A stretch of DNA of 33,882 nt from Asaia bogorensis. Its GTDB lineage: Bacteria; Pseudomonadota; Alphaproteobacteria; Acetobacterales; Acetobacteraceae. Both the position numbers and the translations under genes were made by a program. Within the stretch, counting starts at the first letter, position 1; the number at the start of each line of letters is the position of its first letter. The stretch lies in NCBI GenBank assembly GCA_945868845.1, contig CAMBMS010000026.1:1-33882 (forward strand), read 5' to 3'. The notes beneath the pieces are model-generated. The model was not told the origin of the DNA and made no database searches. It saw nothing but the letters and a program-made list of their open reading frames with translations. Of this stretch, positions 7,752 through 15,874 are shown in pieces.

Positions 7752-8657
7752 CTACACAGGATCCCAATGGAACTGGTCTTCGGACGTATCGAGTGGCATG
7801 AACGCATCGCGAAACGCCGGCAACGCGATTTCGGCGATCCGCTCCGGCGTCCACCCCGTTCCGTGATGCACGGACCGAACCGGCCGCGGGGATGAAAATA
7901 AGTAAAGCTCATTCATCCGCGCCCCGAACACCTGTCCCGTCACGTCCTTCGCCGCGTCCGAGGCGAGGAATACCGCCAGCGGCGCATTCTTCTCCGGTCC
8001 CATGCGTTGCAGCTTTTCCACCATCTCCTTCTGCTCCGACGTCGCCGAGGGGATGGAACTCGTCATCCTGCTCCACGCCCAGGGGGAGAGACAATTGGAG
8101 CGCACATTGTAGCGCTTCATATCCAGCGCGATGGATTTCGACAGCGCCGTGATCCCTAGCTTCGCCGCCGCGTAATTCGCTTGCCCCACATTACCGATCA
8201 GGCCGGAGGTAGAGGTGATATGCACGAACGCCCCGCTCTCCTGCTTGCGGAAAGGCTCCGCCGCCGCGCGGCTCATGAAGAAGCTGCCGTTCAGATGCAC
8301 ATTGATCACGGTGGTCCAGTCATCCGCCGTCATGCGGTGGAAGATGGTGTCGCGCAGCACCCCGGCATTGTTCACCACGATATCGATGCGCCCGTAATGA
8401 TCTAGCGCCGCCTGGATGGTTTTCCGCGCGCTGCCCCATTCCGCCACTGACTCGGTGGAAATCTCCGCCCGCCCGCCGCGCTGCTCAATGATCAGTTTCG
8501 TTTGTTGCGCCGGCGTCGCCGACGCGCCCTGCCCACCCAGCGAGGTGCCGATATCATTGACAATGATCATCGCGCCCGCATTCGCCATCATCAGAGCGAT
8601 CTCCCGCCCGATGCCGCCGCCAGCGCCCGTCACCACCGCAACCTTGCCGTCCAACAT
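7752..8657 (-). CDS. Short-chain dehydrogenase/reductase (hydroxyacyl-CoA dehydrogenase-like)
   Basis: About 301 residues from the ATG at 8657. The Rossmann motif TGAGGGIG (residues 10-17), NNAG (95-98) and the catalytic set Ser148-Tyr161-Lys165 (HITSTSG, then ANYAAAKLG) are complete, so the enzyme should be an active NAD(P)-dependent oxidoreductase. The extended GTSLGGQGASATPAQQ insertion after the second strand and the long C-terminal tail (about residues 230-301) resemble 3-hydroxyacyl-CoA dehydrogenase modules of multifunctional beta-oxidation proteins. It diverges from the ligase operon with roughly 90 bp between starts and probably shares its control region. A GTG at 8666 (three codons earlier) has a better spaced GGAGC and may be the true start; the open frame to 8738 has no support. 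Confidence 0.85.
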   Translation of the reverse strand: MLDGKVAVVTGAGGGIGREIALMMANAGAMIIVNDIGTSLGGQGASATPAQQTKLIIEQRGGRAEISTESVAEWGSARKTIQAALDHYGRIDIVVNNAGVLRDTIFHRMTADDWTTVINVHLNGSFFMSRAAAEPFRKQESGAFVHITSTSGLIGNVGQANYAAAKLGITALSKSIALDMKRYNVRSNCLSPWAWSRMTSSIPSATSEQKEMVEKLQRMGPEKNAPLAVFLASDAAKDVTGQVFGARMNELYLFSSPRPVRSVHHGTGWTPERIAEIALPAFRDAFMPLDTSEDQFHWDPV

Positions 8658-8749
8658 GCCCGCCACGCGGCCCGCTCCATTCTCAATTGACGCCGCCGCC
8701 ACCGTGGCACAGCCTGGAGCGGAAGAAAATCCGCCCATACGGAAGCACG

Positions 8750-10363
8750 ATGCTCGGCCTGCACCAAGATCACCCGCTCCTGATCTCCGCCATCCTGGAA
8801 CACGCGGCCACCAACCACGCCGACGTGCCCATCGTCTCGCACAGCGGCGCCGAGATCACGCGGCTCGATTACGCCAGCCTCGCCGCCCGTGCCCGCCTGC
8901 TGGCCAGCAGTCTGCGCGCGGAGGGCTGGAGACCCGGCAGCTTCGTCGGCTCGCTCGCCTGGAACACGCACCGGCATCTGGAACTATTCTACGCCGTCAC
9001 CGGCATCGGCGCCGTGCTGCACACCGCCAACCCGCGCCTCGCCCCGGCGCAGATCGCCTATACGGTGAATTTCACCGGCTACGATACCTTGTTCATCGAT
9101 CTCGACACGCTCGCCCTGGCCGAGCAACTGGCGCCGCAACTGCCAAAAATCACCAGCTACGTCATCATGGCCGCGCGCGAGGCCATGCCATGCACCTCCT
9201 TGCCGAACGCGACCTGCTACGAAGACCTGATCGCGGTCGGGAAAGAAAGTTTCCCTTGGCTCCAACTGGATGAACGCACCGCCAGCACGCTCTGCTTCAC
9301 CTCCGGCACCACCGGCGATCCGAAAGGCGCGCTCTACACCCATCGCGGCTGCGTACTCTCGGCCCTATCGTCCGGCGGCGGCAACGGCTGGGCCCTGTCG
9401 GGGGATGATGGCATCCTGGCCCTACCCGGCTATTTTCATTGTAATGGCTGGGCGGTGCCCTTCCTGGCGCCGATGTATGGCGCGCGCCTCGTCATGCCCG
9501 GTCGCAACATGGACACGGCATTCCTGCACCGGCTGATCACCGAGGAAGGCATCACCGTCGGCCCCGCCGTACCCACCATTTGGTTGCAAATGCTGGACCA
9601 TTGCCGCGCCCACAATCTCCGCCTCGGCAACCTCAACCGCCTGTTCACAGGGGGCACCGCGCCCCCCGCGGTGATGATCGATGCCTATATGCGCGAATAC
9701 AATGTCCGCACTTTTCACGCCTGGGGCATGACAGAGACGACGCATCTTTCCACCTCGTCCTTTATCCCGCGCGATCTCTCGCCCGATGAGGCGATGGGAA
9801 AAATGCGTTCCCAAGGGAAGCCCGTCTTCGGCAACGAGATCCGCATTGTCGATGACCACGGCGCGCCCTTGCCGCGCGATGGCGCCACACCCGGCCATTT
9901 GCAGGTCCGCGGCCACTGGATCGCGGAGGCCTATTTTCGCCGCCCAGACATCGCCCTGATCACGGACGGTGGCTGGATGCAAACCGGCGACGTGGCGGTG
10001 ATCGACCCCGACAACACCATGCATATCGTCGACCGCGCCAAGGACGTCATCAAATCTGGTGGCGAATGGATCAGCTCCCAGGCGCTGGAGGAAGCCGCCA
10101 ACCGTCACACAAAGATCGTGGAAAGCGCCGTCATCGCCGTGGAACATCCACGCTGGCAGGAACGCCCGCTGCTGATCGTGGTGACCGAGCAAGGCGCCAC
10201 GCTCACCACCGACGACGTACTCGTTCATCTCTCGCCCCTGGTACCCAAATGGTGGCTGCCGGATCAGGTTGCCTTCGTCTCCGAATTGCCGCATGGACCG
10301 ACCGGTAAAATCCAGAAGGACATATTGCGGCAATGGCTACGGGACGGGATCATCACGGCATGA
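8750..10363 (+). CDS. AMP-dependent fatty/aryl acyl-CoA ligase (first of two)
   Basis: A 537-residue member of the ANL adenylating superfamily. [10 protein letters not shown] (residues 184-193) is the phosphate-binding loop, GMTETTH the A5 motif, [10 protein letters not shown] and [17 protein letters not shown] the A7/A8 hinge, and Lys520 in [11 protein letters not shown] the adenylation lysine; all key residues are present. It converts a carboxylic acid, ATP and CoA to acyl-CoA in the cytoplasm. The N-terminus [13 protein letters not shown] is typical of the medium/long-chain fatty-acyl-CoA synthetase subgroup and starts after GGAAG; the upstream in-frame extension to 8687 lacks this. It heads a six-gene operon in which the next genes overlap or abut, so it probably supplies the CoA thioester used by them. 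Confidence 0.92.
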   Translation: MLGLHQDHPLLISAILEHAATNHADVPIVSHSGAEITRLDYASLAARARLLASSLRAEGWRPGSFVGSLAWNTHRHLELFYAVTGIGAVLHTANPRLAPAQIAYTVNFTGYDTLFIDLDTLALAEQLAPQLPKITSYVIMAAREAMPCTSLPNATCYEDLIAVGKESFPWLQLDERTASTLCFTSGTTGDPKGALYTHRGCVLSALSSGGGNGWALSGDDGILALPGYFHCNGWAVPFLAPMYGARLVMPGRNMDTAFLHRLITEEGITVGPAVPTIWLQMLDHCRAHNLRLGNLNRLFTGGTAPPAVMIDAYMREYNVRTFHAWGMTETTHLSTSSFIPRDLSPDEAMGKMRSQGKPVFGNEIRIVDDHGAPLPRDGATPGHLQVRGHWIAEAYFRRPDIALITDGGWMQTGDVAVIDPDNTMHIVDRAKDVIKSGGEWISSQALEEAANRHTKIVESAVIAVEHPRWQERPLLIVVTEQGATLTTDDVLVHLSPLVPKWWLPDQVAFVSELPHGPTGKIQKDILRQWLRDGIITA

Positions 10364-11970
10364 ACGCGCCCTACAGCCGCACCCTGGGTGAACTCATTCT
10401 TGAACAGGCTGCACGCCATGGCGACGCGCCCGCCGTGTTCTGCGGCGACCGCGTCGCCAGCTACTCGGCGCTGGCCGATCACGCCGCCCGCATCGCCAGC
10501 GCCTTGTCCGCGCGCGGCATCGGGCGCGGCGACCGTGTCGGGCTGCTGCTGAACAACCGGCTAGAATGGGTGGAAAGCTTCTTTAGCGCCGCCATGCTGG
10601 GTGCGGAAATCGTCGCTTTCTCCACCTGGTCCACCCAGGATGAACTCGATTACCTGATCGCTGATTCAAATATCCGCGCGATGATCACGCTGGACCAGTT
10701 CAGCGGCCAGGATTTCGCCGCCATCCTGCGCGCCCTGGTGCCGGAGGCCGACACACAAGGCCCCTGGCGCTCCGCCCGCTTCCCCAATTTGCGCCATCTC
10801 GTGCTACTGGGCGAAGGCGCCGGCGCCGGCTGGTTCTCTTACGAAGATCTGCTCACCGCAGAACCGCTGCCCACGCTGCCCGCGCCCGGCGATGGCGCCA
10901 GCGCGGTCGCTGACGCGATCATCATCTATACCTCCGGTTCCTCCTCCCGTCCGAAATCCGTGCCGCTGCCGCATTACGGCATAATCGAAAACGGCTTCAA
11001 TATCGGCGAACGCCAGGGCTACACGCCCAAGGACCGCGTGCTGCTCGCCCCCCCCCTGTTCTGGTCCTATGGCAGCGCCAACGCCATGTCAGCCACACTG
11101 ACACACGGCGCAGCCCTGGTGTTGCAAGGCAAATTCGAACCCGGCGAGACCATCGACCTGATCGAACGCCATCGCTGTACCGCGCTCTACACCTTGCCCG
11201 CCATCACCTCCGCCATCACCAGCCATCCGAATTTTTCCCGCGCGCGCACGCAAAGCCTGCGCACGGGCCTCACCATCGGCGCCCCGCAGGATGTCATCGC
11301 CGCCGCCGAAGTGCTCGGCGCGATGGAGATTTGCAATGTCTATGGCCAGACCGAAAGCCATGGTAATTGCTGCGTCACCTGGCATCACTGGCCGCTGGAA
11401 CGGCGCGCACGCTGCCAGGGTCCACCGCTGCCCGGCGTGACGATCCGCATCGCCGATGAGCAAACCGGCGCGGCGCTGCCCCCTGGCGAGCCGGGCCTGA
11501 TCGAAGTAAAAGGCTACATCCTGCGTGGCTATATCGGCGCCAGCGCCAAGCAAACAGCGGACGCGATGACAACGGACGGCTATTTCCGCACCGGTGACAT
11601 GGGCCTGATGACGGCGGATGGCGAAATGCAGTTTATCGGCCGCACTACGGAAATGATCAAAAAAGGCGGCATCAACATCTCTCCTGCTGAAGTCGAAGAC
11701 GTGCTGATGCGCCACCCCGATGTCGCGCAAGCCGGCGTCGTCGGCGTGCCAGACCGGTTGCAAGGCGAGTTACTCGCCGCCTATGTGCTGGCAAAACCCG
11801 GCGCAACACCCACGCGGGAAAGCCTGATCGCGCATTGCCGTGCCCAGGCCTCGCGCTACAAGGTGCCCGACTTCATCGAATTTCCGAACAACCTGCCCGT
11901 CACCGTTACCGGCAAGTTGCTGCGCCGGGAACTGAAGAAAATCGCCGTCGCATTGGCAAAAAATGACTAA
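10360..11970 (+). CDS. Second AMP-dependent acyl-CoA ligase, atypical phosphate loop
   Basis: 536 residues, another ANL-superfamily ligase. Its ATG overlaps the preceding TGA (ATGA), so the two are translationally coupled. The A3 loop reads TSGSSSRPKS (residues 191-200) instead of SGTTGxPKG, so the second Thr-Gly pair is replaced by Ser-Ser. The remaining motifs are normal: GQTESHG, YFRTGDMGLMTADGEMQFIG, TEMIKKGGINISPAEVED and the terminal Lys519 in TVTGKLLRREL. It differs clearly from its neighbour in sequence, so it is not a recent duplicate and probably acts on a different acid, such as a later pathway intermediate. The in-frame ATG at 10333 is inside the upstream gene and less likely. Confidence 0.9.
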   Translation: MNAPYSRTLGELILEQAARHGDAPAVFCGDRVASYSALADHAARIASALSARGIGRGDRVGLLLNNRLEWVESFFSAAMLGAEIVAFSTWSTQDELDYLIADSNIRAMITLDQFSGQDFAAILRALVPEADTQGPWRSARFPNLRHLVLLGEGAGAGWFSYEDLLTAEPLPTLPAPGDGASAVADAIIIYTSGSSSRPKSVPLPHYGIIENGFNIGERQGYTPKDRVLLAPPLFWSYGSANAMSATLTHGAALVLQGKFEPGETIDLIERHRCTALYTLPAITSAITSHPNFSRARTQSLRTGLTIGAPQDVIAAAEVLGAMEICNVYGQTESHGNCCVTWHHWPLERRARCQGPPLPGVTIRIADEQTGAALPPGEPGLIEVKGYILRGYIGASAKQTADAMTTDGYFRTGDMGLMTADGEMQFIGRTTEMIKKGGINISPAEVEDVLMRHPDVAQAGVVGVPDRLQGELLAAYVLAKPGATPTRESLIAHCRAQASRYKVPDFIEFPNNLPVTVTGKLLRRELKKIAVALAKND

Positions 11971-12838
11971 GGAAAACTGGCATCGCTGGGGCACAGCCGA
12001 TGAACGCGGCGCGCTCAACCATATCGGCGCCGCGCAAATCCGCGCCGCCGCCGCCCTGGTGATCACCGGGGAAGTCTTCAGCCTCGCGCAGCCGCTTTCC
12101 CCGCGCACGCCGGTTCCGGCCCATCGCGCCGGCATCCAGCATTTCATGGGCCGTGATGGCGGCGACTACGCCGCCGGCGCCCGCCGCCCCGGCGGCTTCC
12201 AGTTTGCCGAAGATACCGTGGTGCTGCCGCTACATGTCGGCACCCATCTCGATGCGCTCTGCCACGCCTGGTACGACGACCATTTGTTTAATGGCTTTCC
12301 GCAGAACGCTACGCGCAGCACCACCGGCGCCGCGCATTGCGGCATCGATAAGCTCGGCCCCATCGTCTCGCGTGGCATTCTGCTCGATATTGTCGCCCTG
12401 AAAGGCGGCCCGCTGCCCGACGCCACCGCCATTACCCGCGCCGATCTGCAACAGGCCGCCACCGCCGCCAGCATCACCCCCGAAACGGGCGACGTAGTGC
12501 TGATCCGCACCGGCTGGTGGGAACGCAACGACGGGCAGAAAAATATCTCCTTCAACACTGAACCGGGATTAAATCTGGACGCTGCCCTGTGGCTGGCCGA
12601 GGCGAATATCGCCCTCATCGGCGCCGACAATTTTGCTATTGAGCAAATGCCCTTCCCAGACAACACCGTCTTTCCCGTGCATCAACGCCTGATCCGCGAT
12701 TTCGGTATTCCGCTCCTAGAAGGCCTGGTGCTAAAGCCCCTCGCGCAAACGGGCCGCGCCGCCTTTCTGTTCGCTGCTAGCCCGCTGCCCGTCACCGGCG
12801 GTACCGGCAGTCCGATCAGCCCGATCGCAGTGCTTTAA
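11963..12838 (+). CDS. Cyclase-family hydrolase (PF04199; kynurenine formamidase / isatin hydrolase fold)
   Basis: 291 residues, overlapping the ligase stop by 8 nt. HVGTHLDALCH (residues 91-101) is the metal-binding signature of the family (His91, His95, Asp97, His101), which normally holds Mn or Zn. A later segment, ALIGADNFAIEQMPFPDNTVFPVHQRLI, contributes the second-shell His and Glu seen in the family. Known members hydrolyse cyclic or linear amides (isatin, N-formylkynurenine); many relatives in catabolic operons are uncharacterised. In this operon it could open a lactam or lactone, or hydrolyse a cyclic dione, before or after CoA activation. The start MTKENWHRWGTADERGALNHI matches the usual family N-terminus. 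Confidence 0.88.
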   Translation: MTKENWHRWGTADERGALNHIGAAQIRAAAALVITGEVFSLAQPLSPRTPVPAHRAGIQHFMGRDGGDYAAGARRPGGFQFAEDTVVLPLHVGTHLDALCHAWYDDHLFNGFPQNATRSTTGAAHCGIDKLGPIVSRGILLDIVALKGGPLPDATAITRADLQQAATAASITPETGDVVLIRTGWWERNDGQKNISFNTEPGLNLDAALWLAEANIALIGADNFAIEQMPFPDNTVFPVHQRLIRDFGIPLLEGLVLKPLAQTGRAAFLFAASPLPVTGGTGSPISPIAVL

Positions 12839-12856
12839 TTTCCAACGGAGTTTCGC

Positions 12857-13990
12857 ATGCGTCTGAAAGTGCAACCGGGCGTTATCGGTGTCGCCATCCG
12901 TCCCATGATCAGCGGCGGCATGCGCTCGCTCGAAGAAATCATGTATGACACGGCGCAGGCTGCCCTCGCCGATGCCGGCCTGACGATCGAGGAAATCGAC
13001 GGCATCGTCTGCGCCAGCAACGACCAGTTCGATGGCCGCGCCATTTCTGTGATGATGGCCTCCGGCCCACTCGGCGGCGTGGACCGTGACATCCTTTCCA
13101 CCCCCTCCTCCTCCGAGCACGCTTTTATCCTCGGCGCGCTCCGCATCGCTTCCGGCCAATATCGCACGCAACTCGTCGTCTCCTGGAGCCCGACGGAAGT
13201 TTCCTCCATGCCGGAAGCGCAACGCCTCGGCGCCGATCCTTACTTTCACCGCGCCTTGCCGCTCGACGAACTTTCGGCGCACGCCATGCAGGCCGCCGCG
13301 CTGGAACACGCCGTGCCCGGCACGCGCGCGGCAGCCATCGCGGTGGCGGCGAAAAACCGTGCCAATGGCGCCACCGCCTATCCGGATACACGCGCCAATG
13401 CCGGCAAGCTGCGCTGGCCACTGACATCCGACATGACCAACGAACCCGTCACCGGCGCCGTCGCTCTGGTCCTAGCCACGGAAAATTTCATCGCTGAACG
13501 CGACGGAAAAAACGTCGCCTGGTTGCGCGGCATGGGCTGGGCCACCGAACCCGCCTTCCTCGGCGACCGTAATCTCGCCATGGCCCCAGCCCTGGAATCT
13601 GCCGCGCGGCAAGCCTACGATTCTGCCGCTGTCACTGCTGCGCAAATCGACATCGCCGAAATCACCGATGCCACGCCCTACGCCGAGCTGCTCGCCTACG
13701 AAGCCCTCGGCCTCAGCCCGCGCGCCAACTGGGCCAAGGACATCGCCGCCGGCCGCTTCGCCCCAGATGGCGCATTGCCGGTCAATCTCTCCGGCGGCGT
13801 TATCACCCATAACCCGGTCTTCAGCACCGGCCTCATCCGCATCGCCGAAATCGCCAATCAGGTACGCGGCCGGGCCGGCGCGCATCAGCGTAAAGACGCG
13901 CAACTTGGCATCGCCCACGCCGGCAGCGGTCCCGCCATGCAATACCAGTCCGCCATCATCCTTGGCCGCGAACGGGGAGCGCGCGCATGA
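12857..13990 (+). CDS. Thiolase-fold protein lacking the nucleophilic Cys (SCP-x/lipid-transfer type), first
   Basis: 377 residues with the thiolase fold. The N-terminal half has AGLTIEEIDGIVCASND and the dimer-core segment ILSTPSSSEHAFILGALRIA (residues 80-99). The place where thiolases carry the acylated Cys in CASG reads SSS (residues 84-86) here, so no cysteine is available. The C-terminal segment LSGGVITHNPVFSTGLIRIA (311-330) takes the position of the GGHPxGxTG loop and keeps a histidine (318). A covalent acyl-enzyme is therefore unlikely. The family includes the Ltp2-type aldolases that act with a DUF35 partner. It is coupled to the next gene by an ATGA overlap. The start at 12857 follows CAACGGAGTTTCGC with a good GGAG. 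Confidence 0.88.
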   Translation: MRLKVQPGVIGVAIRPMISGGMRSLEEIMYDTAQAALADAGLTIEEIDGIVCASNDQFDGRAISVMMASGPLGGVDRDILSTPSSSEHAFILGALRIASGQYRTQLVVSWSPTEVSSMPEAQRLGADPYFHRALPLDELSAHAMQAAALEHAVPGTRAAAIAVAAKNRANGATAYPDTRANAGKLRWPLTSDMTNEPVTGAVALVLATENFIAERDGKNVAWLRGMGWATEPAFLGDRNLAMAPALESAARQAYDSAAVTAAQIDIAEITDATPYAELLAYEALGLSPRANWAKDIAAGRFAPDGALPVNLSGGVITHNPVFSTGLIRIAEIANQVRGRAGAHQRKDAQLGIAHAGSGPAMQYQSAIILGRERGARA

Positions 13991-15180
13991 GACCCCAGGG
14001 AAGCAACGACCGCGTCGGCATTATCGGTATCGGCCAATCCCCCTTCGCCGCCCGCCGCCCCGAGGCCAACTACCCCGACCTGGTGCGTGAAGCCGTCGCC
14101 ATCGCCATGGCGGACGCCAAACTGGATTTCGACGCCATCGAGGCGGTGGTCTATTCGCTCTCCCCCGACGCCATGATCGGCATCGGCAACGCCGAACGCC
14201 TCGGCGTCGATGCCGTGGGGGGACGCAATAAGCGTTTTCTCCGAATCAACACCGGCGGCGCCACCGGTATTTCCTCCGTCTCTGCGGCCTATTACCACGT
14301 CGCCTCCGGAGCCTGCGATGTCGTCCTCACAGCCGGCGCGGACAAAGTGGGTGAATGCGGCGATTCGCAATCGGTTCTAAACAAGATTTGGGATCCGACT
14401 TACGAACGCCAACTTCCGCTCGGCACCATCAACATGCTGGCCATGTCCGCTATCCGCTACATGAAATTTTATGGCATGACGGAAGAAGACATGGCGCGCG
14501 TCACGGTGAAAAACCGTCACCACGCCGCACTAAATCCCAACGCGCATCTGCGCAAAGTTGTCTCTATCCAGGACGTGATGGATAGCCGCTATATTTCCTG
14601 GCCGCTGAAACTTCTGGATTGTTGTCCACAATCTACCGGCGGCGCCGCCCTCGTACTCGCCTCCGAAAACTATATTCGCGCCAACAAGCTGGACGCGGTG
14701 TGGATTACCGGCCTCGCCCATTGCGCGGAAACCTACTGGATGGGCGACCGCATGGGATCGCACCCCACCGCCGAACACGCCGATGCCTACGCCCTCGGCC
14801 GCTCCTTTCAGCGCGCCTACAAAATGGCCGGTATCACCGATCCGGAAAACCAGGTACATGTGGCGGAGCTTTACGCGCCGTTCAGCAGCACCGAATTCCA
14901 TTCCATCGACGCCGCGCAGCTGGTGAAAAAGAACGGCGACTCCGTGCCGCGCCTGCGCGACGGCGAGTTCGATCTCGGCGGCCGCATTCCGGTCAACGCA
15001 TCCGGCGGTACACTCTGCACCAACGCCATCGCCGTCACCGCCATGGCGCGCGTGGCGGAAACCGCCTTGCAGGTCTGGGGCCGCGCCGGCGCGCACCAGG
15101 CAAAGGGCGCGCGCATCGGCGTCGCGAGCGGCAATGGCGGCGACCACCAGATTTTCGGCACCATGGTAATCGAGGCTTAA
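13987..15180 (+). CDS. Thiolase-fold protein lacking the nucleophilic Cys, second
   Basis: 397 residues, a paralogous but distant thiolase-like subunit. NTGGATG (residues 88-94) occupies the position of NxGCASG, so the catalytic Cys is Gly91. The C-terminal loop reads ASGGTLCTNAIAVTAMARVA, with Asn in place of the thiolase His. Many SCP-x-like proteins annotated acetyl-CoA acetyltransferase share NTGGATG; where studied (Ltp-type), they act as aldolases or as structural partners instead of thiolases. Overlapping starts and stops (ATGA) with the previous gene, and a DUF35 gene 11 bp further on, suggest a hetero-oligomer of two thiolase-like subunits and one DUF35 protein. Cytoplasmic; substrate presumably an acyl-CoA made by the upstream ligases. 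Confidence 0.9.
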   Translation: MRPQGSNDRVGIIGIGQSPFAARRPEANYPDLVREAVAIAMADAKLDFDAIEAVVYSLSPDAMIGIGNAERLGVDAVGGRNKRFLRINTGGATGISSVSAAYYHVASGACDVVLTAGADKVGECGDSQSVLNKIWDPTYERQLPLGTINMLAMSAIRYMKFYGMTEEDMARVTVKNRHHAALNPNAHLRKVVSIQDVMDSRYISWPLKLLDCCPQSTGGAALVLASENYIRANKLDAVWITGLAHCAETYWMGDRMGSHPTAEHADAYALGRSFQRAYKMAGITDPENQVHVAELYAPFSSTEFHSIDAAQLVKKNGDSVPRLRDGEFDLGGRIPVNASGGTLCTNAIAVTAMARVAETALQVWGRAGAHQAKGARIGVASGNGGDHQIFGTMVIEA

Positions 15181-15191
15181 GGAGCACAAAA

Positions 15192-15650
15192 ATGGAACTA
15201 ATGACCCGCACCGAAAGCTGGAACATCACCTATACCCATGCTTTAGGTGAAACCGCCAGCTGGTTTTACACCCAGCTCCGCGACCATGCGAAAATCTACG
15301 GTAAGCGCTGCGCCAAGACCGGACACGTCCTGGTTCCGCCGCGCGCCTTTTCCGATGAAACTCTGCAACCCACTACGGACTGGGTGGAAGTCGGCCCCGA
15401 CGGCACCATCCAAACGTTTACTTTCGTCTATGAGGAATTCAAGAACCTGCCGCCCCCACCCTATGCCTTCGGCTACGTCCTGCTGGATGGTGCGGACACC
15501 GCGATCGGCGGTTATTTCAAGGGCGTCGACCTAGCCGATCCCCACAAGGCCGCCGTAAAACTGGCTATCGGCACGCGCGTCATTACACGCTTCGCCGAAA
15601 ATCGCACCGGCGACGTGCTGGATTTCTGGTTCGAAATCGCGCCACCCTGA
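15192..15650 (+). CDS. DUF35 OB-fold protein (thiolase partner), zinc ligands mostly lost
   Basis: 152 residues. The N-terminal helix ETASWFYTQLRDHAKIYGKRC leads into a rubredoxin-like knuckle, then an acyl-CoA-binding OB fold (VEVGPDGTIQTFTFVYEEF to the C-terminus). The DUF35 family normally has C-x2-C-x8-11-C-x2-C; here only Cys40 remains, and the aligned positions are Thr43, Phe53 and Glu56, while the P-P-R in between (49-51) is kept. The knuckle therefore should not bind zinc. DUF35 proteins act beside thiolases, HMG-CoA synthase or Ltp aldolases to position acyl-CoA. The start at 15192 has GGAGCACAAAA before it; the longer open frame from 14619 is the shadow of the thiolase gene. Confidence 0.88.
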   Translation: MELMTRTESWNITYTHALGETASWFYTQLRDHAKIYGKRCAKTGHVLVPPRAFSDETLQPTTDWVEVGPDGTIQTFTFVYEEFKNLPPPPYAFGYVLLDGADTAIGGYFKGVDLADPHKAAVKLAIGTRVITRFAENRTGDVLDFWFEIAPP

Positions 15651-15874
15651 CTCCGTCGGCGCCCACCTGCTAGGCGGCTCAGTACGATCGAAGCTCGCAC
15701 AAGAAAGATGGTGTGAAAAAATTCACGCCGCCGGCACGGCCATCGCGTTCATGGTATTATCCCCCGGTGCCGGCGCGCAGAACCGGCCCGCCCCACGACC
15801 CGTGCGCCCGGCACAGCCCGGCGACAGAGCCTCCCAGGCCGGACCAGCCCAGAGTCGTGTAATGCATGATCGGT
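15651..15874. other. Intergenic region between convergent operon end and CaiB gene
   Basis: No gene seen. It holds a short inverted repeat GTGTGAAAAAATTCACGCC near 15710-15730 and a GC-rich imperfect stem (GTGCCGGCGC ... GCGCCCGGCAC, about 15768-15813). Either could help end transcription of the ligase-thiolase operon, but neither has a clear T-tract. Confidence 0.35.

Noticed and set aside
7628-7912. Minus-strand ORFs across the hairpin
   Set aside because: They run through the inverted repeat and the SDR 3' end in the wrong frame; no coding evidence.
8667-8749. Sigma-70-like promoter (TTGACG at about 8685) between the SDR and ligase genes
   Set aside because: No acceptable -10 box at the right distance; too weak to report as a promoter.
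8984-15189. Many long minus-strand open frames opposite the ligase-thiolase operon (e.g. 9422-10333, 11089-11763, 14530-15189)
   Set aside because: They are GC-skew shadows of well-recognised plus-strand genes, with odd composition and no family motifs.
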